The notes under the pieces: model-generated
Told to the model about the DNA's origin: nothing
What the model saw: only the letters and a program-made list of their open reading frames with translations
The model's database searches: none
Made by a program: the position numbers and the translations under genes
Assembly (NCBI RefSeq): GCF_026802175.1
Contig: NZ_CP113797.1
Coordinates: forward strand, 4,999,026 to 5,063,025
Origin: Thermocoleostomius sinensis A174
GTDB taxonomy: Bacteria; Cyanobacteriota; Cyanobacteriia; Elainellales; Elainellaceae
DNA length: 64,000 nucleotides
Direction: 5' to 3'
Shown: positions 36,453 to 46,329 of the stretch, one piece after another
Numbering within the stretch: position 1 is the first letter of the stretch
Layout of the letters: every line of letters begins with the position of its first letter

Positions 36453-39430
36453 ATTACCGATTATCCCCTATACTTGGCGAATGGATCGATCGCACTCAGA
36501 CAATTACGTTTACTTTTGAAGGAAGAACCTACAGCGGTTATCAAGGAGATACGATTACATCGGCTCTGTATGCTGCCGGACAACGGATCTTGGGACGCAG
36601 TTTTAAGTATCATCGTCCTCGTAGTGTGTTGAGTTTGGCCAATCACGATGTGAATGTGCTGATGCAAGACGGGCAACGGCTAAATATCCGGGCTGATGTC
36701 ACTCCCCTTGAAGCAGGAATGAATTTGACAACGGTGAATACGTTTGGTGGGGTGATGGGCGATCGAGCTAGTGTCATTGATTTTTTTGCTGCGTTTCTAC
36801 CAGTAGGTTTCTACTACAAAGCCTTTCACAACAAAAAGCTGTTTCCATTCTGGGAACGCCAAATTCGCCGCATGACGGGATTAGGACAAGTAGATGTCAC
36901 GACTCCTCATCTACGGACTGCTAAACGCTATGATTTTTGTGATGTTTTAGTGATTGGTGCAGGCATTTCTGGGTTGTCGGCCGCCCTAGCTGCCGCAGAA
37001 GCTGGGGCTGAGGTGGTGATTGTGGATGAAAATGCTCGGGCCGGTGGTGCAGGCAGCTATCAAATCGGCGATCGGCCGGAAAGCAATCCAGCCAGTGTAA
37101 CTTTGACCATGCATTTAGTTGCAGCAGTCACCTCGCATCCCAACATTCGCTTATACACCGAGACAATCGCGGCTGCCTATTACGCGGATCATTGGGTTCC
37201 CTTAGTCAGGCGAGAGTATTTGGTAAAAATGCGAGCTAAGGCAGTTATTGTTGCCAGTGGCGCTTACGAGCAACCCGCTGTATTTCGCAACAATGATTTA
37301 CCAGGTGTGATGCTGTCCTCGGCGACGCAGCGCCTGATCTACCGATATGCGGTTAAACCGATGCATCGAGCGGTGGTGCTGACGGCCAATCAAGATGGTT
37401 ATCGAGCCGCGTTAGATTTAGTATTCCAGGGCATTGAAGTCAAAGCCATTGTTGAGTTGCGCTCACAACCCAGCGCTACGGAAGCATTGATTCAGAAAAT
37501 TCGCTCCTGCAACATTCCTATTCTGGTAGGGTATTGTATTTATGAAGCCCGATCGAATCCGGCGAACGATGGGGTCTCGGCTGCGGTTGTTTGCCCGCTT
37601 GACTGGAACGGCAATCCTCAACTAGCGGCTTGTCAATCAATCGCCTGTGATGGCATCCTCATGAGTGTTGGTTGGGCCCCGGCTGCTAATTTGCTGTATC
37701 AAGCAGGGGCTAGGATGAGCTTTGATACTGCATTACAGCAATTTGTCCCAACGACCTTACCCACGGGTGTGTTTGCCTGTGGTCGGGTCAATGGTGTTTT
37801 TGCAGTTGATCAGAAAAGGGTGGATGGACAACGGGCAGGAATTGCCGCTGTTCAATCATTTAACGATCGCTCGATTGTAAGAGCGACTACTGAATCATTA
37901 TCTAGTGCAACTGAAGTAGATACATGGGACGAATTAATGGGGTCTCCCTCACATCCCTACCCCATCTTTGCTCATCCTCAATCTAAGAACTTTGTTGATT
38001 TTGACGAAGATTTACAATTAAAAGATTTCTTAAACGCATATCAAGAAGGGTTTGACAACATCGAATTACTCAAGCGCTATACGACTGTTGGAATGGGACC
38101 TAGTCAGGGAAAACATTCTAATATGAACGCTTTGAGAATTTTAGCTCGAATTACTGGTAAAACTCCTGATGAAGTGGGTACGACAACCGCGCGTCCATTT
38201 TTTCATCCTATACCAATGTCTCATCTTGCCGGACGCAGATTCATGCCAGAGCGAACTACACCGTTGCACGATCGTCATACTGCTCTGAATGCAAAATTTA
38301 TGCCAGTAGGATTGTGGCAACGACCAGAGTATTACCAACAAGCTGATAAACATCAAGATGAGTGTGTGCGATCGGAGGTGCAGGCGGTACGAACCCGGGT
38401 AGGCTTAATAGATGTCGGTACGTTGGGTAAGTTGGAAATTTGGGGGACAGATGCAGCGGAATTTTTGGAAAGAGTCTACACAGGTCGGTTTCAGAACCAG
38501 AAGATTGGAATGACCCGTTATGCGGTGATGTTAGATGAAGCAGGAACCGTCATGGATGATGGAGTAGTGGCTCGTTTGGCAGCAGAGCAGTTTTACTTTA
38601 CAACGACGACAGCAGGAGCAACTGTGATATACCGTGAACTGACGCGCCTGAACACGGTTTGGCAACTGGACTGTGGGTTAGTAAATCTGACAGGGGCCCG
38701 ATCGGCTATTAACTTGGCTGGCCCTTATGCGCGGCAGGTGCTTGCTCAACTCACCGATCTCGATTTGTCCGTTGCTAATTTTCCCTATCTCGCGGTTCGG
38801 GAGGCAGAGGTAGCTGGAATTGCGGCAGTGCTTATGCGCGTTGGCTTTGTGGGTGAATGGGGCTACGAAATTCATGTGGCGGCGGAAGCGGTCCCAGCCC
38901 TGTGGGATGCATTGATGGCAGCAGGTGCAGACTACGGAATTCAACCGTTTGGTGTGGCAGCCCAACGGCTATTGCGATTAGAAAAGGGACATCTAATTAT
39001 CGGACAAGATACCGATGGTTTAACTACTCCGATCGCCGCTAATTTGAACTGGGCGGTGAAACTCGATAAGCCATTTTTTGTGGGCCAGCGCAGTCTGCAA
39101 ATCCTCCGACAAAAATCACCTAAGCAAGTACTAGTTGGGTTTGTACTAGAGGTGGATGATCACCCCACCCCCCCACAGGAGTGCCAGTTAATACTTGAGC
39201 AGGGTGAGATTGCTGGACGCATAACCAGTGTGGCATTTAGTCCTACATTACAGCGCTATATTGGGTTAGCATATATGCCACCAAATCTTGCAGAAGTGGG
39301 AACTCGGTTTGTCATTCGTTGTTCCGATCGGGCGACTATCGGTGCGATCGTCCATCCCATTCCCTTCTACGATCCTAACAATGCTCGCCAAAAGGAACCA
39401 ATTGCTTCACAGCAGGAGGTAATGGCATGA
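36449..39430 (+). CDS. mgdC: N-methylglutamate dehydrogenase, SoxA-like large subunit with GcvT-type domain
   Basis: 993 residues. Residues about 15-100 are a ferredoxin-fold N-terminal domain (GRTYSGYQGDTITSALYAAG, GRSFKYHRPRSVLS); about 165-500 a pyridine-nucleotide/flavin disulphide-type domain with VIGAGISGLSAALAAAEAG; about 600-970 an aminomethyltransferase (GcvT) type domain (RTRVGLIDVGTLGKLEIWG, GFVGEWGYEIHV). That last domain would pass the released methylene group to tetrahydrofolate, giving 5,10-methylene-THF instead of free formaldehyde. Starts in an ATGA overlap with mgdB and ends in one with mgdD, so translation is coupled. Confidence 0.92.
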   Translation: MNYRLSPILGEWIDRTQTITFTFEGRTYSGYQGDTITSALYAAGQRILGRSFKYHRPRSVLSLANHDVNVLMQDGQRLNIRADVTPLEAGMNLTTVNTFGGVMGDRASVIDFFAAFLPVGFYYKAFHNKKLFPFWERQIRRMTGLGQVDVTTPHLRTAKRYDFCDVLVIGAGISGLSAALAAAEAGAEVVIVDENARAGGAGSYQIGDRPESNPASVTLTMHLVAAVTSHPNIRLYTETIAAAYYADHWVPLVRREYLVKMRAKAVIVASGAYEQPAVFRNNDLPGVMLSSATQRLIYRYAVKPMHRAVVLTANQDGYRAALDLVFQGIEVKAIVELRSQPSATEALIQKIRSCNIPILVGYCIYEARSNPANDGVSAAVVCPLDWNGNPQLAACQSIACDGILMSVGWAPAANLLYQAGARMSFDTALQQFVPTTLPTGVFACGRVNGVFAVDQKRVDGQRAGIAAVQSFNDRSIVRATTESLSSATEVDTWDELMGSPSHPYPIFAHPQSKNFVDFDEDLQLKDFLNAYQEGFDNIELLKRYTTVGMGPSQGKHSNMNALRILARITGKTPDEVGTTTARPFFHPIPMSHLAGRRFMPERTTPLHDRHTALNAKFMPVGLWQRPEYYQQADKHQDECVRSEVQAVRTRVGLIDVGTLGKLEIWGTDAAEFLERVYTGRFQNQKIGMTRYAVMLDEAGTVMDDGVVARLAAEQFYFTTTTAGATVIYRELTRLNTVWQLDCGLVNLTGARSAINLAGPYARQVLAQLTDLDLSVANFPYLAVREAEVAGIAAVLMRVGFVGEWGYEIHVAAEAVPALWDALMAAGADYGIQPFGVAAQRLLRLEKGHLIIGQDTDGLTTPIAANLNWAVKLDKPFFVGQRSLQILRQKSPKQVLVGFVLEVDDHPTPPQECQLILEQGEIAGRITSVAFSPTLQRYIGLAYMPPNLAEVGTRFVIRCSDRATIGAIVHPIPFYDPNNARQKEPIASQQEVMA

Positions 39431-40116
39431 AGAACAAACCCACGAGGACGCCTTTGCGACTGAGTCCAGTTCACTCAGAATTGCGATCGTTGTTGGGAAC
39501 ATGGCAGAACGTGAATGGAATGCCGACCCTGATGACGGTTGCGACGCCAATTGAGCATCAGTTGAAGACCTTGGCCTTAGCAGATGTTTCCTGCCTGATG
39601 CGCACTGGTGTGAAAGGAGCCGGGGCCGCTAAGTGGTTGCAAGAGCAGGGCATTGTTGACCTCCCCGTTCCTAATTCATGGCAACCCTTGGTCGATGGTG
39701 GGCTAATAGCACGACTGGGATTCACGGAATTTTTAATTGAAGATGGATGGCATAGCCAAACCGTATCTCGCCTCAATGAAAATCAATCCAGGGCAAAAGG
39801 CTCCTTGCCTGCGAAGGTTTACCCGATTCTGCGTCAAGATCTAGCCATCATTCTTTGGGGTAAACTTGTTCCTGATTTATTTCAACAAACTTGTAATGTG
39901 AATGTTCGCGCTCTTAATCTTGCCAATCGTCCTATTGTTGTGACATCCATGATTGGGGTAGCTGTGACAATTCTTGCCGATGAGCGGAATGGTTTACCGT
40001 TTTATCGTCTTTGGTATGATGGAACCTTCGGAATTTATGTCTGGAAAACATTGTTATCGATTGTCCAAGAATTGGGAGGTGATGTGATTGGGTTTGCTCA
40101 AATTGAACATCGTTAA
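39427..40116 (+). CDS. mgdD: N-methylglutamate dehydrogenase, SoxG-like subunit
   Basis: 229 residues resembling sarcosine oxidase gamma, a GcvT-like fold lacking its own active site (LADVSCLMRTGVKGAGAAKWL, ARLGFTEFLIEDG, NVNVRALNLANRPIVVTSM). It overlaps mgdC by 4 bases (ATGA) and completes the four-subunit set. The gamma subunits diverge fast, so the assignment relies partly on position. Confidence 0.85.
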   Translation: MKNKPTRTPLRLSPVHSELRSLLGTWQNVNGMPTLMTVATPIEHQLKTLALADVSCLMRTGVKGAGAAKWLQEQGIVDLPVPNSWQPLVDGGLIARLGFTEFLIEDGWHSQTVSRLNENQSRAKGSLPAKVYPILRQDLAIILWGKLVPDLFQQTCNVNVRALNLANRPIVVTSMIGVAVTILADERNGLPFYRLWYDGTFGIYVWKTLLSIVQELGGDVIGFAQIEHR

Positions 40117-40205
40117 GAACATAACTAGTATAGTTTGATAACGATATAGCAAATAATTACTGACAAAATCTCTAATATTTTATTACTCACATAGGAGATA
40201 ATGAT

Positions 40206-41534
40206 ATGACCCCACTAGAGGCACGGCAATTTCTGGAAGACCATCACATTAAGTTTATCCTGGCACAGTTTGTAGATATACACGGAACGGCCAAAACTAA
40301 GGCAGTTCCCGCCTCTCACTATGAAGATATTCTCAGTCCGGGAGCAGGGTTTGCTGGATTTGCACTTTGGGGGTTCAACATGCTGCCCAATAGTCCTGAT
40401 TTTATGGCAGTGGGCGATCCATCTACCTTGTCACTAGTGCCGTGGATGCCAGGATTTGCGAGGATGGTATGCATCGGGCATGTGCAGGGCAAGCCTTATC
40501 CCTATGATGCTCGTTATGTATTAATGCAGCAGATTGATCGCCTGCGGGAAAGGGGGTGGACGTTAAACACAGGAATTGAACCAGAATTTGCCCTGCTTTG
40601 TAAGGATGCGCAAGGACGGATTGCTCCAGCCGACGCCACTGACACGCTGGAGAAGCCCTGTTACGACTATAAAGGACTGTCGCGCAGTCGGCTCTTTATT
40701 GAAACCCTAGTGAACTGTTTGCAAATGGTTGGGTTCGATGTGTATCAGATTGACCACGAAGATGCGAATGGTCAGTTTGAAATTAACTACACCTACAGCG
40801 ATTGTCTCACGTCGGCCGATCGCTACATTTTCTTTAAGATGGCTGCCTCGGAGATCGCTAAAGAACTAGGACTGATTGCCACCTTTATGCCCAAGCCCTT
40901 TGCCGATCGCACGGGTACAGGCATGCATTTGCATTTGTCGATTTGGGATGAAACACATAATCTGTTTGCAGATGATTCGGATCAACGCCAGTTAGGATTG
41001 TCTACCTTGGGTTATCATTTCCTGGGAGGGCTGCTGACTCACGCTCCGGCCTTAGCGGCTATTTGTGCACCCACTATCAATTCCTATAAGCGATTGGTTG
41101 TCGGTCGATCGCTCAGCGGCGCAACGTGGGCTCCAGCATATATTAGCTATGGTGACAACAATCGATCGAGCATGGTGCGTGCTCCTGGCGGTCGTTTGGA
41201 ACTGCGGCTGGCGGATGGCTCCTGTAATCCCTATCTGGCGACAGCAGCGGTAATTGCAGCGGGATTGGATGGGATTGAAAAAGCACTTGATCCCGGTGAA
41301 CCAAGCAACTTTAACCTGTATGATTTGTCTTCCACCGAGCTAGCCGAGAAAGGTATTCGGACTTTGCCTCAAAGTCTGAAAGACGCGATCGATGCGCTGG
41401 TTGCCGATGAAGTAATTCGGACGGCACTGGGACCATTAGCTGATGAATTTATCAAGCTAAAACAGATGGAATGGGTTGAATATATGCGCCACGTATCTGA
41501 ATGGGAAGTGCAGCGCTATCTAGAGTTTTTCTAA
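40206..41534 (+). CDS. gmaS: Gamma-glutamylmethylamide synthetase / glutamine synthetase-like, GmaS
   Basis: 442 residues of the glutamine synthetase superfamily: N-terminal beta-grasp ([19 protein letters not shown]), metal and glutamate motifs [40 protein letters not shown] and adenylylation-side features [11 protein letters not shown] and [19 protein letters not shown]. In the NMG pathway GmaS joins methylamine to glutamate using ATP, giving gamma-glutamylmethylamide. The adjacent mgs and mgd genes favour GmaS over an ammonium-using glutamine synthetase. A TAGGAG ribosome site lies 8-13 bases upstream; 89 bases separate it from mgdD. Confidence 0.9.
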   Translation: MTPLEARQFLEDHHIKFILAQFVDIHGTAKTKAVPASHYEDILSPGAGFAGFALWGFNMLPNSPDFMAVGDPSTLSLVPWMPGFARMVCIGHVQGKPYPYDARYVLMQQIDRLRERGWTLNTGIEPEFALLCKDAQGRIAPADATDTLEKPCYDYKGLSRSRLFIETLVNCLQMVGFDVYQIDHEDANGQFEINYTYSDCLTSADRYIFFKMAASEIAKELGLIATFMPKPFADRTGTGMHLHLSIWDETHNLFADDSDQRQLGLSTLGYHFLGGLLTHAPALAAICAPTINSYKRLVVGRSLSGATWAPAYISYGDNNRSSMVRAPGGRLELRLADGSCNPYLATAAVIAAGLDGIEKALDPGEPSNFNLYDLSSTELAEKGIRTLPQSLKDAIDALVADEVIRTALGPLADEFIKLKQMEWVEYMRHVSEWEVQRYLEFF

Positions 41535-41573
41535 GTCTAGCTATTTTCTAATCATTAATTTCTAAGTAGAACC

Positions 41574-42467
41574 ATGTGTGGAATTGTTGGTCTCTTAATT
41601 AAGAACCCAACCCTGCGCGACTCTTTAGGCGAACTAATGGTTCCGATGCTGATAGGTATGAGCGAGCGCGGCCCAGATTCAGCAGGATTGGCAGTCTTTA
41701 CTGACACCGTCAAAGAACCCTATCGAAAATATAGTTTGTATGCTGCTCAGGAATTTGACTGGCAAATTCTGGGTGATTATTTGCGATCGACTATTGCAAA
41801 TCACTCGAAACTGATAGCGCATGGTAATCATGCTAGCTTAATCACAGATATTGACTCAAAACAACTCAAACAATGGATCACTGAACAGCATCCTAGTTTG
41901 CACCTTTTGGCGACTGGACGCACGATTGATTTATACAAAGATACAGGACATCCTGCTCGCATTGCCGATCGCTATCAATTTCACTTATTCAAAGGAACGC
42001 ATGTCGTCGGGCACACACGCATGGCAACGGAATCGGCAGTGACACCTGCTCATGCTCATCCCTTTACTGCTGGCGAGGATTTCTGTTTGGTACACAATGG
42101 CTCTCTCTCTAATCCCTATGAAATTCGTCGCAAGCTAGAACCGCAAGGCATTCAATTTGAAACAGATAACGATACGGAAGCGGCTTGTCGGTTTTTAGAA
42201 TGGCGAATGCGTGAAGGCGATGACTTGGAAAGCGCCATCGAAAAAGGCTTTCAGGAACTTGATGGATTTTACACGTTTCTGATGGGCACAGCCGACAAGT
42301 TGGCGTTGGTGCGCGATGCTTTTGCTTGTAAACCTGCGGTGGTGGCTGAAACCGATGATTATGTAGCGATTGCTTCAGAGTATCAATCGCTGGCACATTT
42401 GCCCGATATCGATCACGCTCACCTCTACGAACCCAATCCAGAGGAGATGTATGTATGGACGATCTAA
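41574..42467 (+). CDS. mgsA: N-methylglutamate synthase subunit A, class II amidotransferase
   Basis: 297 residues starting MCGIVGLL, where Cys2 becomes the N-terminal nucleophile of class II glutamine amidotransferases. SERGPDSAGLAVF, HTRMATESAVTPAHAHPF and LVHNGSLSNPYEIRR are typical. MgsA corresponds to the glutaminase domain of glutamate synthase and would cleave gamma-glutamylmethylamide, channelling methylamine to MgsC. Overlaps mgsB by 13 bases. Confidence 0.92.
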   Translation: MCGIVGLLIKNPTLRDSLGELMVPMLIGMSERGPDSAGLAVFTDTVKEPYRKYSLYAAQEFDWQILGDYLRSTIANHSKLIAHGNHASLITDIDSKQLKQWITEQHPSLHLLATGRTIDLYKDTGHPARIADRYQFHLFKGTHVVGHTRMATESAVTPAHAHPFTAGEDFCLVHNGSLSNPYEIRRKLEPQGIQFETDNDTEAACRFLEWRMREGDDLESAIEKGFQELDGFYTFLMGTADKLALVRDAFACKPAVVAETDDYVAIASEYQSLAHLPDIDHAHLYEPNPEEMYVWTI

Positions 42468-43144
42468 CGTTTGATCTGAACCAAACGCCCCTGCGCCAAG
42501 TGAACCAATTTCTGCATGACAATCTCCAACAGTACGCTGGCCAACCCGTACGCATATTTCACCCGAATGGAGCACACAATATCGCGGTAGGTGTGAATGC
42601 GCCGATCGAGATTGATATCTTCGGCCATACCGGCTATTACACAGCCGGAATGAATCAATTAGCGAATATTACCATTCATGGTAATGCAGGTCCCGGTGTC
42701 GCAGAAAACATGATGTCGGGACGAGTCCATGTCAAAGGGTTCGCATCGGTATCAGCCGGAGCATCCGCCCACGGTGGACTCTTGATTATTGATGGAGATG
42801 CTAGTTTACGCTGCGGTATTTCTTTGAAAGGAGCCGATATTGTGGTGGGTGGGAATGTTGGCAGCTTTTCGGCGTTTATGGCCCAAGCAGGCAGGATGGT
42901 TATCTGTGGAAATACAGGCGATGCACTAGGAGACTCATTATATGAAGCCGTGATTTATGTGCGCGGCACGATCAAATCGCTGGGGGCAGATGCACAAGTG
43001 GAACCCATGGCAGACCAGGATTACGAAGCGGTCAATGAATTATTGACAAAGGCAGATTTTACATTCGATCCCAACGAATTTCAACGCATTGCCTCTGCTA
43101 AACAGCTTTACCATTGGAACGCCGATGCGAATCAGGAGTATTAA
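42455..43144 (+). CDS. mgsB: N-methylglutamate synthase subunit B, GXGXG beta-helix
   Basis: 229 residues of right-handed beta-helix like the C-terminal GltB GXGXG domain: ITIHGNAGPGVAENMMSGRVHV, GLLIIDGDASLRCG, GADIVVGGNVGSFSAFMAQAG. It probably holds subunits A and C together and transmits signals between active sites. Its ATG lies inside the end of mgsA, so translation is coupled. Confidence 0.92.
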   Translation: MDDLTFDLNQTPLRQVNQFLHDNLQQYAGQPVRIFHPNGAHNIAVGVNAPIEIDIFGHTGYYTAGMNQLANITIHGNAGPGVAENMMSGRVHVKGFASVSAGASAHGGLLIIDGDASLRCGISLKGADIVVGGNVGSFSAFMAQAGRMVICGNTGDALGDSLYEAVIYVRGTIKSLGADAQVEPMADQDYEAVNELLTKADFTFDPNEFQRIASAKQLYHWNADANQEY

Positions 43145-43252
43145 TCATGAGGAGCTTTAAGCAAAACACGAATTGGAGTAAGGGAGCAAGTTTGCACTCA
43201 TCTACACTGTACTGTCTACCCCATCACCTATTACCCATCTATACCCACAGTT

Positions 43253-44620
43253 ATGAATGACTCGTTACATCGTCTCTTCTTCCTGGAAGAATCCGCTGGA
43301 TACAATCGCCACATTCTCAATTACATTCAAAATGCTGCTGCTCACGGACTCTACGAAATTCGTGGACTAGGGGCAAAACGCCGCTTACCTCACTTCGATG
43401 ATTTAGTGTTTCTAGGAGCCTCGCTGTCCCGCTATCCACTGGAAGGCTATCGCGAGAAATGCGTCACCAAAACTACCTTGGGCACACGCTACGCCAGCAA
43501 ACCGATTGAACTAGAAATGCCAATTACGATCGCAGGCATGAGTTTTGGTTCATTGTCAGCCAATGTTAAGGAAGCACTAGGACGGGCAGCAACTCAAGTA
43601 GGCACCTCTACGACAACAGGCGATGGCGGTATGACCCCGGAAGAACGGCGATCGTCCAAAACTTTAATTTACCAATGTTTGCCGTCACGCTATGGTTTTA
43701 ATCCTGATGATGTGCGCCGGGCCGATGCTATTGAAATTGTGATTGGACAAGGGGCAAAACCAGGTGGGGGGGGCATGTTGTTGGGGCAAAAGGTTAATCC
43801 GCGCGTGGCAGCGATGCGCACCTTACCCGAAGGAGTAGATCAGCGATCGGCTTGTCGCCATCCTGATTGGACCGGTCCAGATGATTTGACCATTAAGATT
43901 CAAGAATTGCGCGAATTGACCGATTGGCAAAAACCCATTTACGTCAAAATTGGAGCCTCTCGTCCCTTTAACGATGTCAAACTCGCCGTTCATGCCGGAG
44001 CCGATGTGGTAGTGGTAGATGGGATGCAGGGCGGTACCGCTGCCACCCAGAGCGTGTTTATTGAACACGTGGGTATTCCTACCCTAGCTGCCGTCCGGCA
44101 GGCTGTAGATGCGCTAGAAGACATGAACATGAAAGGTAAAGTGCAACTAATTGTGTCGGGGGGCATTCGCACCGGGGCTGATGTGGCCAAAGCGCTGGCA
44201 ATAGGCGCCGACGCCGTATCGATTGGGCAGGCAATCTTGATGTCCTTAGGTTGCAATAGCGATACCTATATTCAGAACGGAGCACATCATTCCGCCGTTG
44301 ACGATTATCACGCCCTTGGTACAGCCCCTGGCTATTGTCATCATTGCCATACTGGAAAATGTCCGGTGGGAGTAACAACCCAAGATGAGCAGTTGGAAAA
44401 GCGTCTAGAACCTGATGTCGGCGCACGACGAGTTAAAAACTATCTGCAAACGCTCAACATGGAACTGACAACGATCGCCCGTGCGTGTGGTAAACAGAAC
44501 GTGCATCACCTGGAACGCGAAGATTTAGTAGCTTTGACGATCGAGGCGGCAGCGATGGCGCGCGTACCTCTGGCGGGAACGAATTGGATTCCCGGTTACA
44601 CAACAGCGATACACCTGTGA
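43253..44620 (+). CDS. mgsC: N-methylglutamate synthase subunit C, FMN glutamate-synthase-like
   Basis: 455 residues like the GltB FMN-binding synthase domain: GMSFGSLSANVKEALGRAA, GQGAKPGGGGMLLGQKVN, VDGMQGGTAATQ and VSGGIRTGADVAKALAIGAD. Cysteines in YCHHCHTGKCPVG would ligate the iron-sulfur cluster. It condenses methylamine with 2-oxoglutarate reductively to N-methylglutamate. It ends the NMG block; a terminator follows at 44648. Confidence 0.92.
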   Translation: MNDSLHRLFFLEESAGYNRHILNYIQNAAAHGLYEIRGLGAKRRLPHFDDLVFLGASLSRYPLEGYREKCVTKTTLGTRYASKPIELEMPITIAGMSFGSLSANVKEALGRAATQVGTSTTTGDGGMTPEERRSSKTLIYQCLPSRYGFNPDDVRRADAIEIVIGQGAKPGGGGMLLGQKVNPRVAAMRTLPEGVDQRSACRHPDWTGPDDLTIKIQELRELTDWQKPIYVKIGASRPFNDVKLAVHAGADVVVVDGMQGGTAATQSVFIEHVGIPTLAAVRQAVDALEDMNMKGKVQLIVSGGIRTGADVAKALAIGADAVSIGQAILMSLGCNSDTYIQNGAHHSAVDDYHALGTAPGYCHHCHTGKCPVGVTTQDEQLEKRLEPDVGARRVKNYLQTLNMELTTIARACGKQNVHHLEREDLVALTIEAAAMARVPLAGTNWIPGYTTAIHL

Positions 44621-44647
44621 TGAACGCATTACTTCTCAACCTTGCCT

Positions 44648-44679
44648 TGCCGATCGCCGAATGGGACTCGGCATTTTTT
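44648..44679 (+). terminator. Terminator after mgsC
   Basis: TGCCGA (44648-44653), or the nearer GCCGA at 44656, pairs with TCGGCA (44668-44673), followed by TTTTTT. It separates the NMG block from the FaRLiP cluster. Confidence 0.8.
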
Positions 44680-45058
44680 ATTGTCAAATGACTACTGAAA
44701 CGCGAAGGGTAATTGTCTGACAGAAATTGATGAATCCTGCATCAATGGATACTCATTATCGCGGCATCGCAATTGCCCATAGATAGTGAATATGGTTTGC
44801 ATTTATCAACACATGCTTCTGTAACATTTTTTGAAGATCAAGCGAGTCTTCATCAGTCCTTCATCCTTTTTTCCTATTCTCTTCACCAAAGAGCCAAGTA
44901 CAGCATTAGCTGGAAGGGCTACTCCAATGTTGTACCCGTATCTTTTTCTACTCCTAGCTTAATTAGTCGTTAAATAATCAGTTCACTCATTATGCTCGGA
45001 CTTAAAACGTCTCTGTAATGAGCAACTCCAACCTGTTTAAAAAGGAGTTATTTTCATC
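44680..45058. promoter_or_regulatory. Intergenic region upstream of chlF
   Basis: Holds the presumed chlF promoter and an AAGGAG ribosome site at 45041. A 66-codon frame at 44773-44973 lacks a ribosome site and family features and is not called. Confidence 0.5.
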
Positions 45059-46168
45059 ATGACGATACAGTTTGGTAGAGCGATCGCTAACAATCGCCCT
45101 GACCAAATCGAAGCTGACCATAACGTAACCCATCGGAGGGTCAACCCGTGGGAACGATTTTGTCGCTGGGTGACTAGCACCGAAAACCGCATTTACATCG
45201 GCTGGTTTGGAGTGATTATGATTCCCACGCTGTCAACGGCTGCTATTGTTTTTATCATTGCCTTTCTAGCAGCCCCGCCTGTAGACATGAATGGCACAGG
45301 AGCCTTGGTTTCCGGGTCATTATGGGACGGTAACAACTTGATTACAGCGGCAGTTATTCCATCATCAGCTGCGATCGGTTTACACTTCTACCCTATTTGG
45401 GAGGCCGCATCTATTAAGGAATGGCTTTCTAATGGTGGGCCGTATCAACTAATTGTTCTACATTTCATCATTGGCATCATTTGCTATCAAGATCGAGAAT
45501 GGGAACTCAGTTATCGTTTAGGAATGCGCCCTTGGATTTCACTGGCGTTTACAGCCCCAGTTGCGGCGGCAATCTCAGTCCTGTTGATTTATCCAATCGG
45601 GCAAGGAAGTTTTTCATCTGGTTTGCCGTTGGGAATTTCTGGAACATTCAATTTTATGTTGCGATTCCAGGCAGATCATAATATATTGATGAGTCCATTT
45701 CATCAACTTGGTGTTATCGGTGTATTTGGCGGAGCATTTCTCTGTGCAGTCCATGGCTCACTTGTTACTTCAACATTGATTCGTAAAACAAGTCCCAATG
45801 AGTCCATTAATGTGGGCTATGTGCTTGGGCAACGAGAACCAACCTACAGTTTTCGCCATGCCCAAACCTATCAGCAAACTTTATTCTGGAAGAGAATAAG
45901 TTTTCCAAATTCACGATCGCTCCACTTTTTTCTAGCTGCCCTACCAGTTGCAGGCATCTGGTCCGCCGCCTTAGGGGTAGATATTGCTGCCTTTAATTTC
46001 GATCGATTCAACTTCAGCCAACCTTCTGTGATGGATAGCCGAGGACAAATGATTCCCACGTGGTTTGACTTTATAACACAAGTCAATCACAGTATCGCGG
46101 TGCTTGATGAACCGAGCGATCGTTATTTTCCAGAATTGTTGATTGAAGAGGTTGAACCTGTGTTGTGA
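45059..46168 (+). CDS. chlF: Chlorophyll f synthase ChlF (super-rogue D1)
   Basis: 369 residues with a full D1 fold ([33 protein letters not shown]). It is not a PSII D1: where D1 has CYMGREW it reads CYQDREW, the QD motif (Q144, D145) of chlorophyll f synthases. Mn-cluster ligands are absent: SFSSGLP instead of SFSDGLP, QADHN instead of QAEHN, and the tail ([19 protein letters not shown]) lacks the His, Glu, Asp and terminal Ala ligands. Tyr of the YZ position ([10 protein letters not shown]) is kept. ChlF oxidises chlorophyll a to f in the light. First gene of the FaRLiP block, 161 bases before psaA2. Confidence 0.96.
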   Translation: MTIQFGRAIANNRPDQIEADHNVTHRRVNPWERFCRWVTSTENRIYIGWFGVIMIPTLSTAAIVFIIAFLAAPPVDMNGTGALVSGSLWDGNNLITAAVIPSSAAIGLHFYPIWEAASIKEWLSNGGPYQLIVLHFIIGIICYQDREWELSYRLGMRPWISLAFTAPVAAAISVLLIYPIGQGSFSSGLPLGISGTFNFMLRFQADHNILMSPFHQLGVIGVFGGAFLCAVHGSLVTSTLIRKTSPNESINVGYVLGQREPTYSFRHAQTYQQTLFWKRISFPNSRSLHFFLAALPVAGIWSAALGVDIAAFNFDRFNFSQPSVMDSRGQMIPTWFDFITQVNHSIAVLDEPSDRYFPELLIEEVEPVL

Positions 46169-46182
46169 AGAGGGAACAGAGA

Positions 46183-46270
46183 ATGGAATTTGGGAATGGG
46201 TAATAGGAAATAGGTAAGGGAATGAAATTTGAAATTGTTACCAATCACCAATTACCAATTATCAATCACT
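46183..46270 (+). repeat. Inverted heptamer-repeat spacer between chlF and psaA2
   Basis: G-rich units (TGGGAATGGGTAATAGG) on the left face A/C-rich units (TTACCAATCACCAATTACC) on the right, able to form an imperfect hairpin. Confidence 0.65.
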
Positions 46271-46329
46271 AACCCTCGCACATCATCGTTGTTGTTTCAC
46301 GTCGTTGTTTCACAAAAAGGAGTGCTTCA

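Noticed and set aside
34927-40116. Reading the four subunits as plain sarcosine oxidase
   Set aside because: Possible from sequence alone, but gmaS and mgsABC directly downstream fit the NMG pathway better.
44773-44973. 66-codon frame upstream of chlF
   Set aside because: No ribosome site, no family features, and it lies in the expected promoter region.
34927-46168. Idea that the NMG pathway supplies C1 for the chlorophyll f formyl group
   Set aside because: ChlF oxidises an existing chlorophyll a methyl group, so no THF-bound carbon is needed.
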